A stretch of 64,000 bases of DNA from Pinus tabuliformis (Eukaryota; Streptophyta; Pinopsida; Pinales; Pinaceae). A model generated the notes under the pieces. That model did not search any database, was not told the origin of the DNA, and worked only from the letters and a program-made list of their open reading frames with translations. The DNA is taken from NCBI GenBank assembly GCA_031772625.1, contig CM062816.1, positions 1,666,265,385 to 1,666,329,384 on the forward strand, given 5' to 3'. The translations under genes were made by a program, and so were the position numbers. Of the stretch, positions 46,201 to 57,600 are shown in pieces; position 1 is the first letter of the stretch; every line of letters starts with the position of its first letter.

Positions 46201-46676
46201 GCAAAAATAGGTATGAGCTCCAAGAACTCAATATAGAAGATAGAACAAAGACCATTTTGGAAATAAGGAAGGTCCTTTCCAAAAGGAACCTTATGCTTAA
46301 CTTAGAGGAAAAGTGCCACAACATGCAGATAGCCATTGATAGGTTCATGGCTAAATTCCAAATTTTGAGGGAGAAAGGTCTGCCCAGTCCTTTGGTTATC
46401 AATGAAAAACTTATGACACAGTTGGACTATGATAACAAACTCAGACAATTGGCTAAGGAACAAGCAAGCACTTCATCCATAAAAGCCCTGCCAATAGGAA
46501 AAGTTTTGTACAACACATTTGAGAACTTGTTTTTCCTTGAGCATGAGATAAAACATTTATTCCTCACCAAGCCCAATTTTGCCAAGTATACTGAAGCTAA
46601 CCAGATCTATAGGAGAATGATGAATGTAAAGTTACCTGGTGCAAAATGGTGGGAGACAATGAATGATTTAATGTGA
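43209..46676 (+). pseudogene. Long accessory frame inside the LTR (U3) of element D
   Basis: One frame of 1,156 codons including the terminal TGA, from ATG 43209 to TGA 46674-46676, broken only by TAG (43953), TAG (about 43998), TAA (44637), TAG (44961), TAG (45384) and TAA (46125), with no frameshift. N-terminal 450 residues are globular (KVLFTITTQSINEMLQLQRG, AIFSPWGQNIVVMISYVLGY, YDFATFIADRMHEQF, YGCMLAPYKLPRYLPMRLFS). A Ser/Thr/Pro-rich linker follows, then charged coiled coils (DRDQDIKERYKEIKERNERL, MNRLREKVASLETDYKLAQL) and a helical C-terminus (FRIG-free; FLEHEIKHLFLTKPNFAKY). No transmembrane segment is evident. I do not recognise the family. Lying in U3, it would be the last frame on the genomic RNA. 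Confidence 0.7.
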
Positions 46677-46999
46677 TAAATTTACAGCAAAAAGTTACTG
46701 CACAGTAAAAGTAAAAGTAGCCAGGTAAACAAATGAAGACGGGGCAGCATGGTCAAAGAGTATCAGGGTCAAAGAGTATTAGGTGAAAGATACAAATTGA
46801 AGAAGGTTCCAGCGTGAAAGATCACAACTACAAGCCAGCATAAAGGGCTACACACTCAACCATAAAAGCCAGTAGTACCAAATAAAAAGGGACAGCATGA
46901 AACAGTTCGTTAGCTGTCTCTATCTTCTTGCAAGAAGATATTTGTATTTCCTAGAATAAATCTCAAGTTTGTTTTGAGATATTTTGTAATAATTTTTTG

Positions 47000-47124
47000 T
47001 ATAAATACTTCACAATTCGAAGTATGTAGGGTGGATTCTTAGACACTTCTATAGACTTTCTTGATCGAAGACTGTAAGCTATTGTAATCACTATTTGGAC
47101 CAGCAAGCTGGACTAATGAATAAA
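47000..47124 (+). promoter_or_regulatory. LTR promoter and polyadenylation signal of element D
   Basis: TTGTATAAATACTTC supplies a clear TATA box (47000-47007) and AATAAAGCC gives the polyadenylation signal (47119-47124). The same pair is found in the 3' LTR at 58874-58880 and 58992-58997. The long frame lies wholly upstream of this promoter. Confidence 0.75.
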
Positions 47125-47848
47125 GCCAAGACATTTCACTGGATTCTTGTGTAGTGCGAAGTATAGACAAGTATTTTCCCTTGTGTTTGTTATCTTTCTT
47201 TTAAAGTTTTTCCATAATCTTTAATGTATCTGAAATCTGAATGCTATAATATGGAATGATATCTCGGAATTTGCTTCATTTCACTCTATTTTAACTATTA
47301 TGCATTTTAATGTTTTCTGCTAATTATCTAAGTTAAGGAATTCTTCGTTGCTCCTTAGTTTAGGTAGTTTCCCTTTGATATATAGTAAAGGATTCTTAAG
47401 TTGCCTTTTCTCATGATTATCCTTTGTTCCTCATTTTGATCTCGGCTTGAGGATTCTTAAGTTCCCTCTCACCTTGATTAAGATCATTTCACCCTTTCAA
47501 CCTAGAGACCTATACTTCACTCTGCTAGCTTGCCCTTTGAACACTCCCTTTAATGAGTTAATCCCAGTTCTGCTGCCCTTATTTGACTCCATAGACCAAT
47601 GGTCCAAAGACTTCATTCTATCCATCTGTTTTAAGGATTCCACCATCCAACCTCCAATACAAATCCAAAACCCCTTGAACTTTAAGATCTAGCCTAAAAT
47701 TCCAGCAAACAAAGCTAAATCATATAGAGAGAGCCCTCTCTGAGTCATAGGTTGGCTAGTGCCTATACTTAAAAGATTGGTTTGTGTTTACCTCGGTCTT
47801 TTCCTTCTTCTGATAACTTATAGGGAAAATTTCTGAGTGATAACATTG

Positions 47849-47866
47849 TGGCGACTCCACTGGGGA
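47849..47866 (+). other. Primer-binding site of element D
   Basis: TGGCGACTCCACTGGGGA begins 3 bp after the LTR end. It is shared, with two changes, by the nested element at 21680-21697. The tRNA type cannot be named with certainty from sequence alone. Confidence 0.85.
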
Positions 47867-47994
47867 ACTCAAACCCTCAGTCCTAATAAATCTTTAGGAA
47901 ATTTTGAATTTGTATTTTGAGCCTCTTAAAGTAATTTATCAGAAGTTATTTTGAAAATCTCACAAAAGAAAACAATTAGAAAAATTTTGGGATT

Positions 47995-49393
47995 TTGGCT
48001 TCAAGGAGAACTCATTATACTAGGGCTAACCTAGATCCAAACCCTACCCCTGTAGTTGATAATCCCAACCTAATTTCGAGAAAATCCAAAAAAGAAGAAA
48101 GTTCATCTAGTCACACACCGTTGATTAAAGCAAATTCATGTCCTGATGAGTGGTTGTTTTTAGAAGATCTTCCCTTTGATGAGCAATTTGATTTGTCATT
48201 ATTTAAATCAAAGTTTGAAAGTGAAATATACGATACTGTTCTAGACCCCGATTTCATTGCAGACCTTGAAGTCCAAAAAGCCAACCAGTCAATTGATGAA
48301 TACATATAAATTCTCCACAATCATCCCTAAGTATTGCTAAGATCCTTGAACTTTCTGAACAATTGTCCACCACTTTCAGTTCACCATTGTTCCCTTCAAC
48401 TTCTGAAGTCCATTCTCCACCACCATTTATACCTTCACTCCCTCACCAACCTATCATATCCCAGTTACCACCTACTAGTCCTGGTTCTTCATCCATTCTT
48501 CATCCACATCTTAACCCCATCCAGCCTATAGCCATGGCAAACAAATATGCTCCTCTTGTTTTACCTGCCCCACTTGGTGCTATGCCAACAGACTACCAAA
48601 GCAAAATTGTTCAATTTGATGGCACAGGACACTACACTGCATAGCACCATGTCAATAAGATGACATATTACTTTGAACTACATGAAATTGATATTGTGGA
48701 TGTTCAAATGAGACTATTTGCTCAGATTTTAGTTGGTGATGTTAGGAAATGGTTTAGAGCATTGCCTGATAATAGTATTGATAGTTTAGAAGTATTTCAT
48801 CAACAATTTTTGAACAAATGGGAAAAGAAGAAAAATCCCCTACAAATCCTTTCAGAATATGAAAATATTAGAAGGGGACCTAATGAAACTATTCAAGATT
48901 ACTCCACTAGATTTAACAATTTATATAACGCAATCCCAGTTAATCTTAGACCCCCACCTGACTTAGCCTTAATAAAGTTCCCTGATGGTTTGACATAGAT
49001 ATGGAATTCCAACTTAGGGAAAGAAACCCCCCAAGATTAGAAGAAAAGAAAAGTGTAGCTATTAGTGTTGAAGCTAATTTATTAGCTAAAAGAGCTAGAG
49101 TTAGAAATGAAAAGAGAGGAACTGCTAAAGATGAAGCTTCACCATCAGACGTCAAAATAGATAGTTTAGCCAAAAGTATGGAGATACTAATGGATAGAAT
49201 AGATAACATAGAAAGGAAAGCCCAATGGGATAATCAACAAGCACCTCCAATTAGAACCCGAACTTTAGGAAAAACCAAAACCAGAACACTAGAAAAAATG
49301 GACTTGATCAGAATATTAGGCCTCCTTTTCAAGAAAATTATGCAGAACCATCCCATCCTGAAGACCCAGAGAAAGACACACAGATTAACCTGA
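47995..49393 (+). pseudogene. Element D gag (broken)
   Basis: An N-terminal basic piece (47995-48309, no ATG at its start; ASRRTHYTRANLDPNPTPVV) is followed after a frame change by the main part from 48363: a Pro/Ser-rich leader and then a capsid-like domain (APLVLPAPLGAMPTDYQSK, FAQILVGDVRKWFRALPDNS, VFHQQFLNKWEKKKNPLQIL, ETIQDYSTRFNNLYNAIPVN). TAG at 48642-48644 interrupts it, and a frame change near 49000 leads into a Lys/Glu-rich segment (49001-49393; MEFQLRERNPPRLEEKKSVA). No zinc knuckle was found, as in other Tat-like elements where it can be absent or degenerate. Confidence 0.82.
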
Positions 49394-49751
49394 TGGGATT
49401 AGATGATGAAGATGTTTTTTTCTAACCCAAGATGATTAGGAATTGCATATGCTGCAGCAATTGCAAATCCAGTCTGGAGAGTCATTTGATTATAAACAAG
49501 GTTATGATTCTGCCATCTTTGAAGTGCATAAATAGTATAACCTAAGGAGTGAAAAGAACTGTGACATCCCCGATCAAACCAAGAAAACAATGTCAAATAA
49601 ACCCAAGAAAATTAAAGAAGCCCCAGTTTCTAAAATCCTCTAGATTCTCCCAAGATAAAACCAGAACCCTTCTGGCTCCACCATTGTAGATATAACCCAT
49701 AATCAACCTTCTGATGATAAGCCATCCACTTCAATTCCCTCTAAAGAACCA
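49394..49751 (+). other. Decayed linker between gag and protease of element D
   Basis: About 360 bp with no long frame; scattered Pro/Lys-rich segments suggest decayed coding sequence rather than a true spacer. Confidence 0.4.
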
Positions 49752-50387
49752 GTGGATAAGCCTCAAAACACCAGATTTGAAAACCCACATAAAGAGGTCC
49801 CCAATAAAGGAAAAGAAGACCGTCCTACTCAAATCCCTGTTGTGAAAATTCAAAACCCTCAAACAGAGAAAGCCCGTTTTCCATTAAATTTGGGAGTAGA
49901 GGTGGCTAAGCTAAAGATTTCAGTCCCTTTAACAGAACTGATCAAGAATGAAACTTACAAATCACAAATAAACCAGACCTTAAACATTGTTGAAAATGAG
50001 GATTCAGTCAACTTGTTTGATGACCAACCAGAACTTATATTTGGTCCAGATGTTAATGGCAAACCACTAGAAGGAGGAGTGCCACCTTTCTACATTATCC
50101 TTAGCATCCATGACAAAATCCTACACAATGCAATGTTGGATTCTAGAGCCTCCCACAACTTAATGCCCAAATCAGTAATGGAGAAATTAAACCTAGACAT
50201 TACAAGACCTTACAAGGACTTATTCTCATTTGACTCAAGTCAAGTAAAGTGTCTAGGATTGATTAAAGACCTGTGTGTTACATTAGTTCAATATCCTGCC
50301 AAAAGCATCCTTATGGATATTGTGGTTGCTGACATCCCACCAAATTATGGCATGTTGATATCCAAATCATGGGGAGCCAAATTTTAG
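49752..50387 (+). pseudogene. Element D protease
   Basis: A 211-codon frame. The Lys/Pro-rich linker is followed by the retropepsin-like domain: MLDSRASHNLMPKSVMEKLN (from 50133) and IVVADIPPNYGMLISKSWGA (second block). The active site reads D-S-R where D-S-G or D-T-G is required; GGA to AGA explains this by one G-to-A change, and would abolish activity. The frame ends at TAG 50385, and the following coding region is in the same frame. Confidence 0.82.
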
Positions 50388-50405
50388 GGATCTTTACAAC
50401 TTGAT

Positions 50406-51227
50406 ATGTCATATGCAAGAATCTTTGTTTTTGGACAACCTAAGAAGCTGTACCATGAAACTTTAATTAAATACATGACAAGTAGCCAGGATCGACCTCA
50501 AAACTTTCCTATCTACTCCGTACACTCAGACATTCATTCCTTCATCATGTATAATGCTGATCAGACACAAGAAACTCTTTTAGACAATATTGATACAAAA
50601 CCAAAAGAAATTGTAGTTTCTATTCAAAATGAAACTAACCAAACTTTGGAACTTTCCAATAAACAAGATGGCCAAATTGCTTTAAATGAGGAAAAGTTTG
50701 TTGCACCATATGATGAAAATTATGAACATGAGATATTATGGCGTCTTGAATTTGATGGGTCAGTCAATAATTTTGGAGCAGGAGCAGGAGTGTGGATATA
50801 TAATTTGGAGAATAATCATTTAGAAGGCCATGCATACAGACTGAATTTTAAATGTACTAACAATATGGCCGAGTATGAAGCACTAATTCTAGGTCTTAAA
50901 TTAGTTAGAAATCTAGGAGCTAAAAGAGTCTCTGTCATGGGAGACTCTGAGCTAGTTATAAAATAGATTGATGTTGTATATATGACAAAGGACCCTAGAT
51001 TATGTTGTTATAGAGGAACTATTGTAGAAATACTAAACACTTTCTTAGAAACCAAGCTTGCAGTAATCCTTAGAAAACACAATATGCAAGCCCATATTTT
51101 AGCAATGTTTGCCAGCACTTGCAAGTTACCCTTCCAACCTAACTATCATTACACTACCGAAGTTAGGCACAAACCTGCAATTGCAGATAATTTGAAGAAC
51201 TGGCAAATATTTGTTGATGACAAGTAG
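50406..51227 (+). pseudogene. Extra RNase H domain between protease and RT in element D
   Basis: Same frame as protease and RT. After a 110-residue linker the domain shows WRLEFDGSVNNFGAGAGVWI (first Asp), NNMAEYEALILGLKLVRNLG (Glu) and VSVMGDSELVIK (second Asp). TAG at 50964 interrupts, then MTKDPRLCCYRGTIVEIL and FLETKLAVILRKHNMQAHIL complete the fold to about 51130. This is the pattern of the archaeal-type RNase H known from Tat elements, where it normally lies after the first RNase H, between RT-RH and integrase. Here it precedes RT, and a standard gypsy RNase H follows RT as well. All three visible catalytic acids are intact. Confidence 0.8.
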
Positions 51228-51245
51228 ATAAACAACATTTTAATC

Positions 51246-51653
51246 TTGGAAGAAGAGTTTGTAAATAACAATATAGATACTGATACCTCAATAGGTCCTA
51301 ACATTAAAAAAGAGATAGAACTAAATCAGATAGAAGGTGAAGAAGTAGATAGATTTCATCCTGCTAAATTTACTAAGTCAGATGTAGAAAACCTAGAGCA
51401 AGTTGAGATTGATGAAATTATTAACGAAGACACTGAAGTAATTAATCTCAAAGACAATTTCTTACCTAAGGGATTAACCTCTTTAGAAGATTTATTTGAT
51501 TCAAATGATGTTCCTAGGAAAACTAAAATGGAACCAGTAAGATCTGATATAGAGGAATGTAACTTAGGCACTGATGAAAGTCCAAAATTGATCAAACTGT
51601 TGAAATCATTACCTCCCACTGAAAAAGTGAAATACATTGAATTATTAAAATAA
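51246..51653 (+). CDS. Acidic linker upstream of RT in element D
   Basis: A 135-codon frame, very acidic (LEQVEIDEIINEDTEVINLK) with no recognised domain, ending PPTEKVKYIELLK, and continuing after TAA (51651) into the conserved RT start VQDVFAWIYEDL. It probably separates the two catalytic modules of the polyprotein. Confidence 0.6.
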   Translation: MEEEFVNNNIDTDTSIGPNIKKEIELNQIEGEEVDRFHPAKFTKSDVENLEQVEIDEIINEDTEVINLKDNFLPKGLTSLEDLFDSNDVPRKTKMEPVRSDIEECNLGTDESPKLIKLLKSLPPTEKVKYIELLK

Positions 51654-52380
51654 GTTCAAGATGTCTTTGCTTGGATTTATGAGGACCTCAAATCTTATGA
51701 CACCAACATCATACAACACACCATTCCTATTAAAGAAAATCAAAAGCCTTTCAGACAAAAACTTAGAAGGATTAATCCTATCTTATTACCTTCCATTGAA
51801 AAAGAAATTTAGAGGATGTATGATGCTAAAATAATTGCACCAATCAGGTTCTCTGATTGGGTCTCAAACTTGGTGCCAACTAGGAAGAAAACTGGTGAGA
51901 TCAGACTCTATGTAGATCTCAGAAACCTCAACAAAGTGTCACTAAAAGACAATTACCCTCTCCCCAAAATGGATCACATTTTACAAAGGGTAGTTGGATC
52001 AACCAGAATCTCATTATTGGATGGGTTTTCTGGTTACAATCAGATCTTAGTTCATCCTGATGACCAACCCAAGACTGCCTTCACTACTCCTTGGGGCACA
52101 TTCATGTATGTGAAAATGCCTTTTGGACTAATGAATGCAGGAGCCACTTTCCAGAGGGCTATGGATATAGCCTTTGCAAAAGAAATTCATGATTTCCTTG
52201 TGATATATCTAGATGACATTACTGTATTTTCAAAATCTGACAATCAACATCTGGATCATCTAAGGCAAGTCTTTATTAAATGCAGAAAATATGGAATTTC
52301 CTTAAACCCAAAGAAGTCTTTGTTTGGGTTAGAAGAAGGAAAGTTAGGTCATATAATTTCAAAAGATGGTATCTGAATAG
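51654..52380 (+). pseudogene. Element D reverse transcriptase (broken)
   Basis: Begins VFAWIYEDLKSYDTNIIQH. RT blocks in order: GEIRLYVDLRNLNKVSLKDN, SLLDGFSGYNQILVHPDDQ, MPFGLMNAGATFQRAMD, catalytic IYLDDITVFSKS (about 52203) and FGLEEGKLGHIISKDG. Stops: TAG near 51810 and TGA 52374, then TAA and TAG shortly after. The TGA fits an Arg CGA codon. Motif spacing is standard. Confidence 0.92.
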
Positions 52381-52436
52381 ACCCTGCAAGAATATAAGCC
52401 ATCTTATAGATACAACATCCAAGGAACATTAGAGAA

Positions 52437-53126
52437 TTGCAAGCTTTCTTAGGGGAAATTAATTTTCTTAGAAGATTTATTTCTAATTTAGCAGAATTAA
52501 TTAGATCACTAAATAATATGCTAAAAAAAGATTCGACCATAAAATGGACTATTGAGGCTAAGAAATCCTTTGAAGTCATTAAACTGGCCTTAACTAAAAC
52601 ACCAGTGTTAATCAATCCAAAATTTGACAGAGATTTCATCTTATTTTCCTTTGCTTTTGAGCACACAATTGTTGCAGTCCTACTACAGAAAAATGACCAG
52701 GGCTATGAACAACCTATTTCTTTTTTTAGAAAATCCTTGAAAGATTCCCCCTTGAAATATAACATAATGGAAAAACAAGCCTTTTCTTTGGTCAAAACCA
52801 TCAAGGATTTTAGGGTATACATTTTATATTCTCATATAGTGGCCTATGTTCCCAATTCAGTAGTCAAAGACATCCTAACTCAGGAAGGTCCAGATGGAAA
52901 GAGAGGAAAGTGGATTGCTACTATTCTAGAATATGATATAGAAATCAAACCAACTAAGTTAATCAAGGGCCAAGGTTTAGCCAAACTCATGGCTGAATCG
53001 AACTGTCAGGCCTTGGATATAAACTTTATTGTAGCAATAGATGATGGAGAGGAGATGGCGACTCCACTAATTAGCGAGGCCTTTATTGGATCACCATGGT
53101 ATGCTGATATCATTTATGCTTTATAG
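52437..53126 (+). pseudogene. Element D RT thumb and second RNase H
   Basis: One open frame of 229 codons. LQAFLGEINFLRRFISNLAE is the RT connection, then a degenerate gypsy RNase H: FDRDFILFSFAFEHTIVAVL has lost the usual D-A-S motif, QPISFFRKSLKDSPLKYN and LKYNIMEKQAFSLVKTIKDF keep the Glu-containing helix. TAG at 53124 ends the piece, with coding continuing beyond it. The catalytic Asp appears missing, consistent with the archaeal-type copy upstream having taken over. Confidence 0.85.
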
Positions 53127-53177
53127 AATTTACAAGCTCCTCCTGAATTATCTAGGACTAAAAGCAGGTTTTTAAAG

Positions 53178-54300
53178 ATGAAATCCTTAAAATTTTCAAT
53201 ATTAGACAATGCTTTGTTTTGGAGAGATCATGAAGGCATTCTTCTCAATTTCCTATTAAAAGATGAAGCTGACAAAGTGTTGCAAGAGTTTCATGTAGGT
53301 GACTGTGGAGGACACCTTTACTGGAAGACCACTGCAGATAAAATTCTTAGAGCTGGTTTCTACTGGCCTACTTTGTTTTCTGATGTCAAGAAATATGTGA
53401 CTTCCTATCACAAATGTCAAATTTTTGAGGGAAATAAAAAGCTTTTACCTTTACCCCTCAAGCCAATCTTTGCTGAAATACCTTTTCAACAATGGGGTTT
53501 AGACTTCATTGGTGAAATTTGCCCAACCTCCTTTGCCCAACACAAATGGATCCTTACTGCCACATATTACTTCACGAAATGGATAGAGGCCATACCTTCA
53601 AGGCAAGCCACTGACACTGTTATCATAACCTTCCTTGAAACCAACATTCTATCAAGGTTTGGATGTCCAACTAAGCTCATTATTGATAATGCAGCAGCCT
53701 TTAAATCCAAAATAATGATAGATTTATGCAACAAGTATCATATAACCCTGGGCCATTCCGTAGCCTATCATCCTCAAGGAAATGGACTGACACAGTCCTC
53801 AAACAAAGCCTGGTAAACATCATCAAAAAGTTGTTAGAGGATAATAAGAAAACATGGAATAAAAAGCTAGCCAATGCCCTATGGGCAGACAGACTAACCA
53901 CTAAGAAATCAATTGGTACTTCTCCCTATAAACTAGTTTATGGTATGGAAGTTGTTTTTCCATCTTCCTTGGGAACACCAGTGATGAAGTTGCTTCAAGA
54001 AATTTAGGTTGAACAAAATAGTATCCATAGAAGAAACAACCAAACAATCCATCTTCAACAAACCAGGGAAGAAGTCTATATCAGGTCTCAAGTTGTGCAG
54101 GAAAGGGTTAAAAAGATTATTGATAAAAGAACCAAGGATGAATATTTCTACCTTGGTGACAAGGTGCTAAAGTGGGATCCAAGGAGGGAAGATAAAGGTA
54201 AACATAGGAAATTTGATTTTCTATGGAAAGGCCCATATGTCATTTATGCTTTCAGAGGTAATAATACTTTCTTCCTGAGAGAAATGGATGGTACATAAGC
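53178..54300 (+). pseudogene. Element D integrase (broken)
   Basis: The finger region is LQEFHVGDCGGHLYWKTTAD with ...TSYHKCQIFEGNK: the first finger Cys is Tyr (TGT to TAT). Core: GLDFIGEICPTSF (first D), KLIIDNAAAFKSKIM (second D). The position of the catalytic Glu reads LTQSSNKAW, so Glu is replaced by Gln. A frame change near 53800 leads to 53726-54007 and 54095-54298 (KLVYGMEVVFPSSLGTPVM, KFDFLWKGPYVIYAFRGNN), and stops TAG/TAA/TGA follow to about 54350. The C-terminus has no chromodomain. This copy cannot integrate itself. Confidence 0.9.
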
Positions 54301-54600
54301 AGAAGGTGGACCAGTGAATGGTTGAATTCTCAAACACTATTTTGAACCTAATTACTAATTTCTCATTTTCCATTTGTACATATTCTATTTTCAAATGTCT
54401 AGTTTGGATTGGATAGTGATTTTTGAAGTTGAAGCCCGAAGAGAAGGCCCTAAGCTTTGAAAGATCCACTGTCATAAGTATTAATAATGCAGAGGCATAG
54501 AGGGAAATTTTGCAAGGAAAAATCAACAATAATTCAAAGGCCACTGATCTACAAAGTTCTTGACATTTCACCAGAAAATGCCATCCCCAAGTGGAGCCAC
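54301..54600 (+). other. Spacer between integrase and 3' LTR of element D
   Basis: About 300 bp without coding capacity, ending CCAAGTGGAGCCAC directly before the LTR. No strong polypurine tract is present; AAGTGGAG (54589-54596) is the best candidate. Confidence 0.5.
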
Positions 54601-57600
54601 TGTTAGGTTCCTATGCCAATAGGAGTCATAATTTTGAATGACTATGGTGAAACCTTGTAATATTGTACATACCTCTGTTTTCTGTAAATGTTTTCCATAT
54701 TAAAAAATTAAAAATGTAAAGAGGGTATGTCCTAAAAGAATAATCAAAGGACAATAAGAATTAAAAGGTAAAAAAATGAAGATATATGAATCCCAAAAGA
54801 CAAAAAGAGACCAAGAAAGTGTGCAAGTCAAAATGCCATTGCTATTTAATTTTATGCATAATAATGATTGTGTGCAGCTTGTCACTCATGCCACAATCCA
54901 TGGTAATCAAACTGTTTAATCTTGATACCATGCTTTGAATTCTATGTTTATAGTTAGAGAATAAAATCTGACCAAACTGTGTAATCTTGGAAGACCATTA
55001 GATAGGTAGAGTGAATAAAAGGAGCTCATCAGCTTAATCTGAGCCCTTGGATGATACAAGGTTAGAATTAGATAGTTTATTTTGTAAAAGAAAAGAAAAG
55101 ATTGATAAGGGTTTGCTAGCCTAAATGCACCCAAATAAAGTGAAGAAAAAATGGTAGGATGAGTAAGTGGGTAAGTAGTAGAAAGGTTGTAGAAATATCA
55201 TGTGATTATGCAAAAGCACTTATGTCATTGTCTTAAATGCAATTTTAAAAAATGCATAAGTAGTGGACAAAGTAAAAACAATGGTTTACAATATGGTTTA
55301 TTTAACACCCCCTCATTTATTTCACTCCTTCACTTCACTAATTTCCCTTTCATAGTGAAAATATTAATACCCGTAGTTCTTAAGTCAAAGAGGCTCAGAG
55401 TATTTCTCTGACTTTTGGTGGGACCAGACCCTCGGCTTGATGACTTAAGAAGCAAAGGTGTTAAATTCCCTTGCAATTTATTCATCCCCCTCACAAAACC
55501 CCTTTTCCTAAGGTTAAATTCTTTTTGCCTAGGCAAACCCCATGATAAACATATTTTATACAAAAAACCCATCAAAATAAAATTATCCTAAGTATTGAGT
55601 GTATGGAAAGCGCATAATGTTTTGTATACCTAAGTACAATACCCCTTCTGCTCATTTCACCTCATATTAACTTTTTATTAAATATATAAAATTCCCGAAA
55701 AACCCATTAGCCTGTATATGTTTAACTCCTTTATATAAATAATCCCACCCCTTAGTTTATTTATAAACTATATGACTACTCCATATCCTGCAAAATATAT
55801 TAAAACCCCACCCATAGTCCTTAATCCCATATTAAAGCGCCCCCGATGAGATTAAGCTTTAATCTAATCCTATACCGTTGGTGATTAGACCCGTGGGCCC
55901 CCCAAAAAGCTCTTTGAGTAAATTGTCATGCAGCTCCAACGGCTGACCATCGTTGACCATCCTTCTCCCACATCTAAGGGTCCATAGTCATATTGGCCGC
56001 GCTCGATGTCCGTCCTTTACCTGCCCCCCAATGCTACGTGTCAAACAATGAATGGAATCAGGCTAACCCTCCCGAATACCGCCTGCACCACAAAAGTGGT
56101 GCGATGGCCCTCCAAAACCATTTCCCCCATTTAACCGAAAACCGTCACTGTTCATCAATCAATGAACCCGCCAAAATTAACGTTTTTCTATATAAGCCCA
56201 ATTACCCCTCTTTTCACTCTTTTCGCACATTTGCTATTGATTACTCAGAAATATGTTGCAACCCCTGCAAACAACAAATTTGCTCACAAACCTCCGCCAT
56301 TGCTCCACAGATGCTGCAAACATCGCAGCTCATTCATCAGTCCGTTCTAGAACCGTACGAACCTCTACAGCCACCATCAACCACCATTTACAGTCAATTT
56401 CGCCCAATTTTAGGTATTTAACCGTAGAATACCAACTCCATTGTCAAATTCCAAGTAAATTCACCCTCATAACACTATTAATTAAGTAAAAAAACATCAA
56501 ATTTTACTTTAATTTCAACACTTTGAACCGTAACCATCTGCAAGACCTCCGTTTATCTAAAAACCTCTAAAAACCCCACAGAACCTTTTCTGAAACCCCT
56601 GAGCATAATTCAAATCCACAAGAACTGAATTATGGCTGCCCCCATCGCTATGGACGTTAGACCAATTACAACTCCCCATTTAGAACAGGACCACCTTCCC
56701 GTCGATGACCAGGACTTCCAGATAAAGAAACTACTACCCTAGAGCCCCTGCTTAAAGTACATTGCCAAATTAGGGACAGATACGTTAACCATGTAGATGA
56801 GATTGGCCTTTGGGAGTCAAATTTGCCCAAACACCAGTTCCCCCAAGTACACATCTTTCCAGAGATTGTTCAAATGTGCTATGCATGCTACGTACTCATC
56901 CATAGAACCATAGTTTCTCAAGAAATGAGAGGCTTAAGGCCCAAACATATGCTCAGTACCTGAAGCTGACTCCCACCAATTAAACAAGGATAATGTCAGC
57001 TTTTGACATTAAAGAAGGGAAAACGCAGATGTCTTTCATCAAGCCTACAGCTCAATAGCCCAAGACAACATCTGATTTCAAAAAGGTTGACTTTAAAGTA
57101 TTAACCAGGGATATTCATCCCATAGACCAGATTGAACTACACAAACAGGGTGGAGAGATGATATACTCCACCCTAACAGGTAAAGCCATAGCTTCTCATC
57201 AGCTACAGAACTCTTTGAACAACATTTCTACACAATTTCAATTAGAGAACGCCTCCTCATAGGCCAAGGATACAAGGATCAAGTCCTTAGAGGACTTAGT
57301 GATTGAATTGGGACACGATCCCAAGGATATAAAAGCTACAGAGCAGCTTATAAAGAAGAAAAATGATGATATCGTTGCACTTAAGAGGCAATTAAAAACT
57401 CCCCAACTGCAACATCCTCAAACTCTAGAAGTCATAGAGGGCCAAACCAGAAATGAGGAGTTGATGGACTTGGTCGTAAAGTTGAATGATCAATTAAAGG
57501 AGACAGAAAAGGAGTTGGACACTTTAATTCAATTGAAGCAAAGCGACATGGCCACAACTTCCAAAGATGTCATCCCTACAGTATCCACAGCAATCCCTTC

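Larger units (their letters stand above)
41160..47845 (+). repeat. Element D 5' LTR (6,686 bp) containing a long reading frame
   Basis: Aligns end to end with 54601-59719 except for a 1,546-bp segment (43499-45044) missing from the 3' copy. U3 runs from 41160 to about 47030 and holds the long frame; TATAAATA is at 47000-47007 and AATAAA at 47119-47124, so R is short (about 100-150 bp) and U5 about 700 bp. An LTR of this size is at the extreme upper end for plant elements. Confidence 0.93.

Noticed and set aside
56153-56489. Small frames in the 3' LTR of element D upstream of the accessory frame
   Set aside because: The matching 5' LTR region does not keep them open in the same frames, so they look fortuitous.
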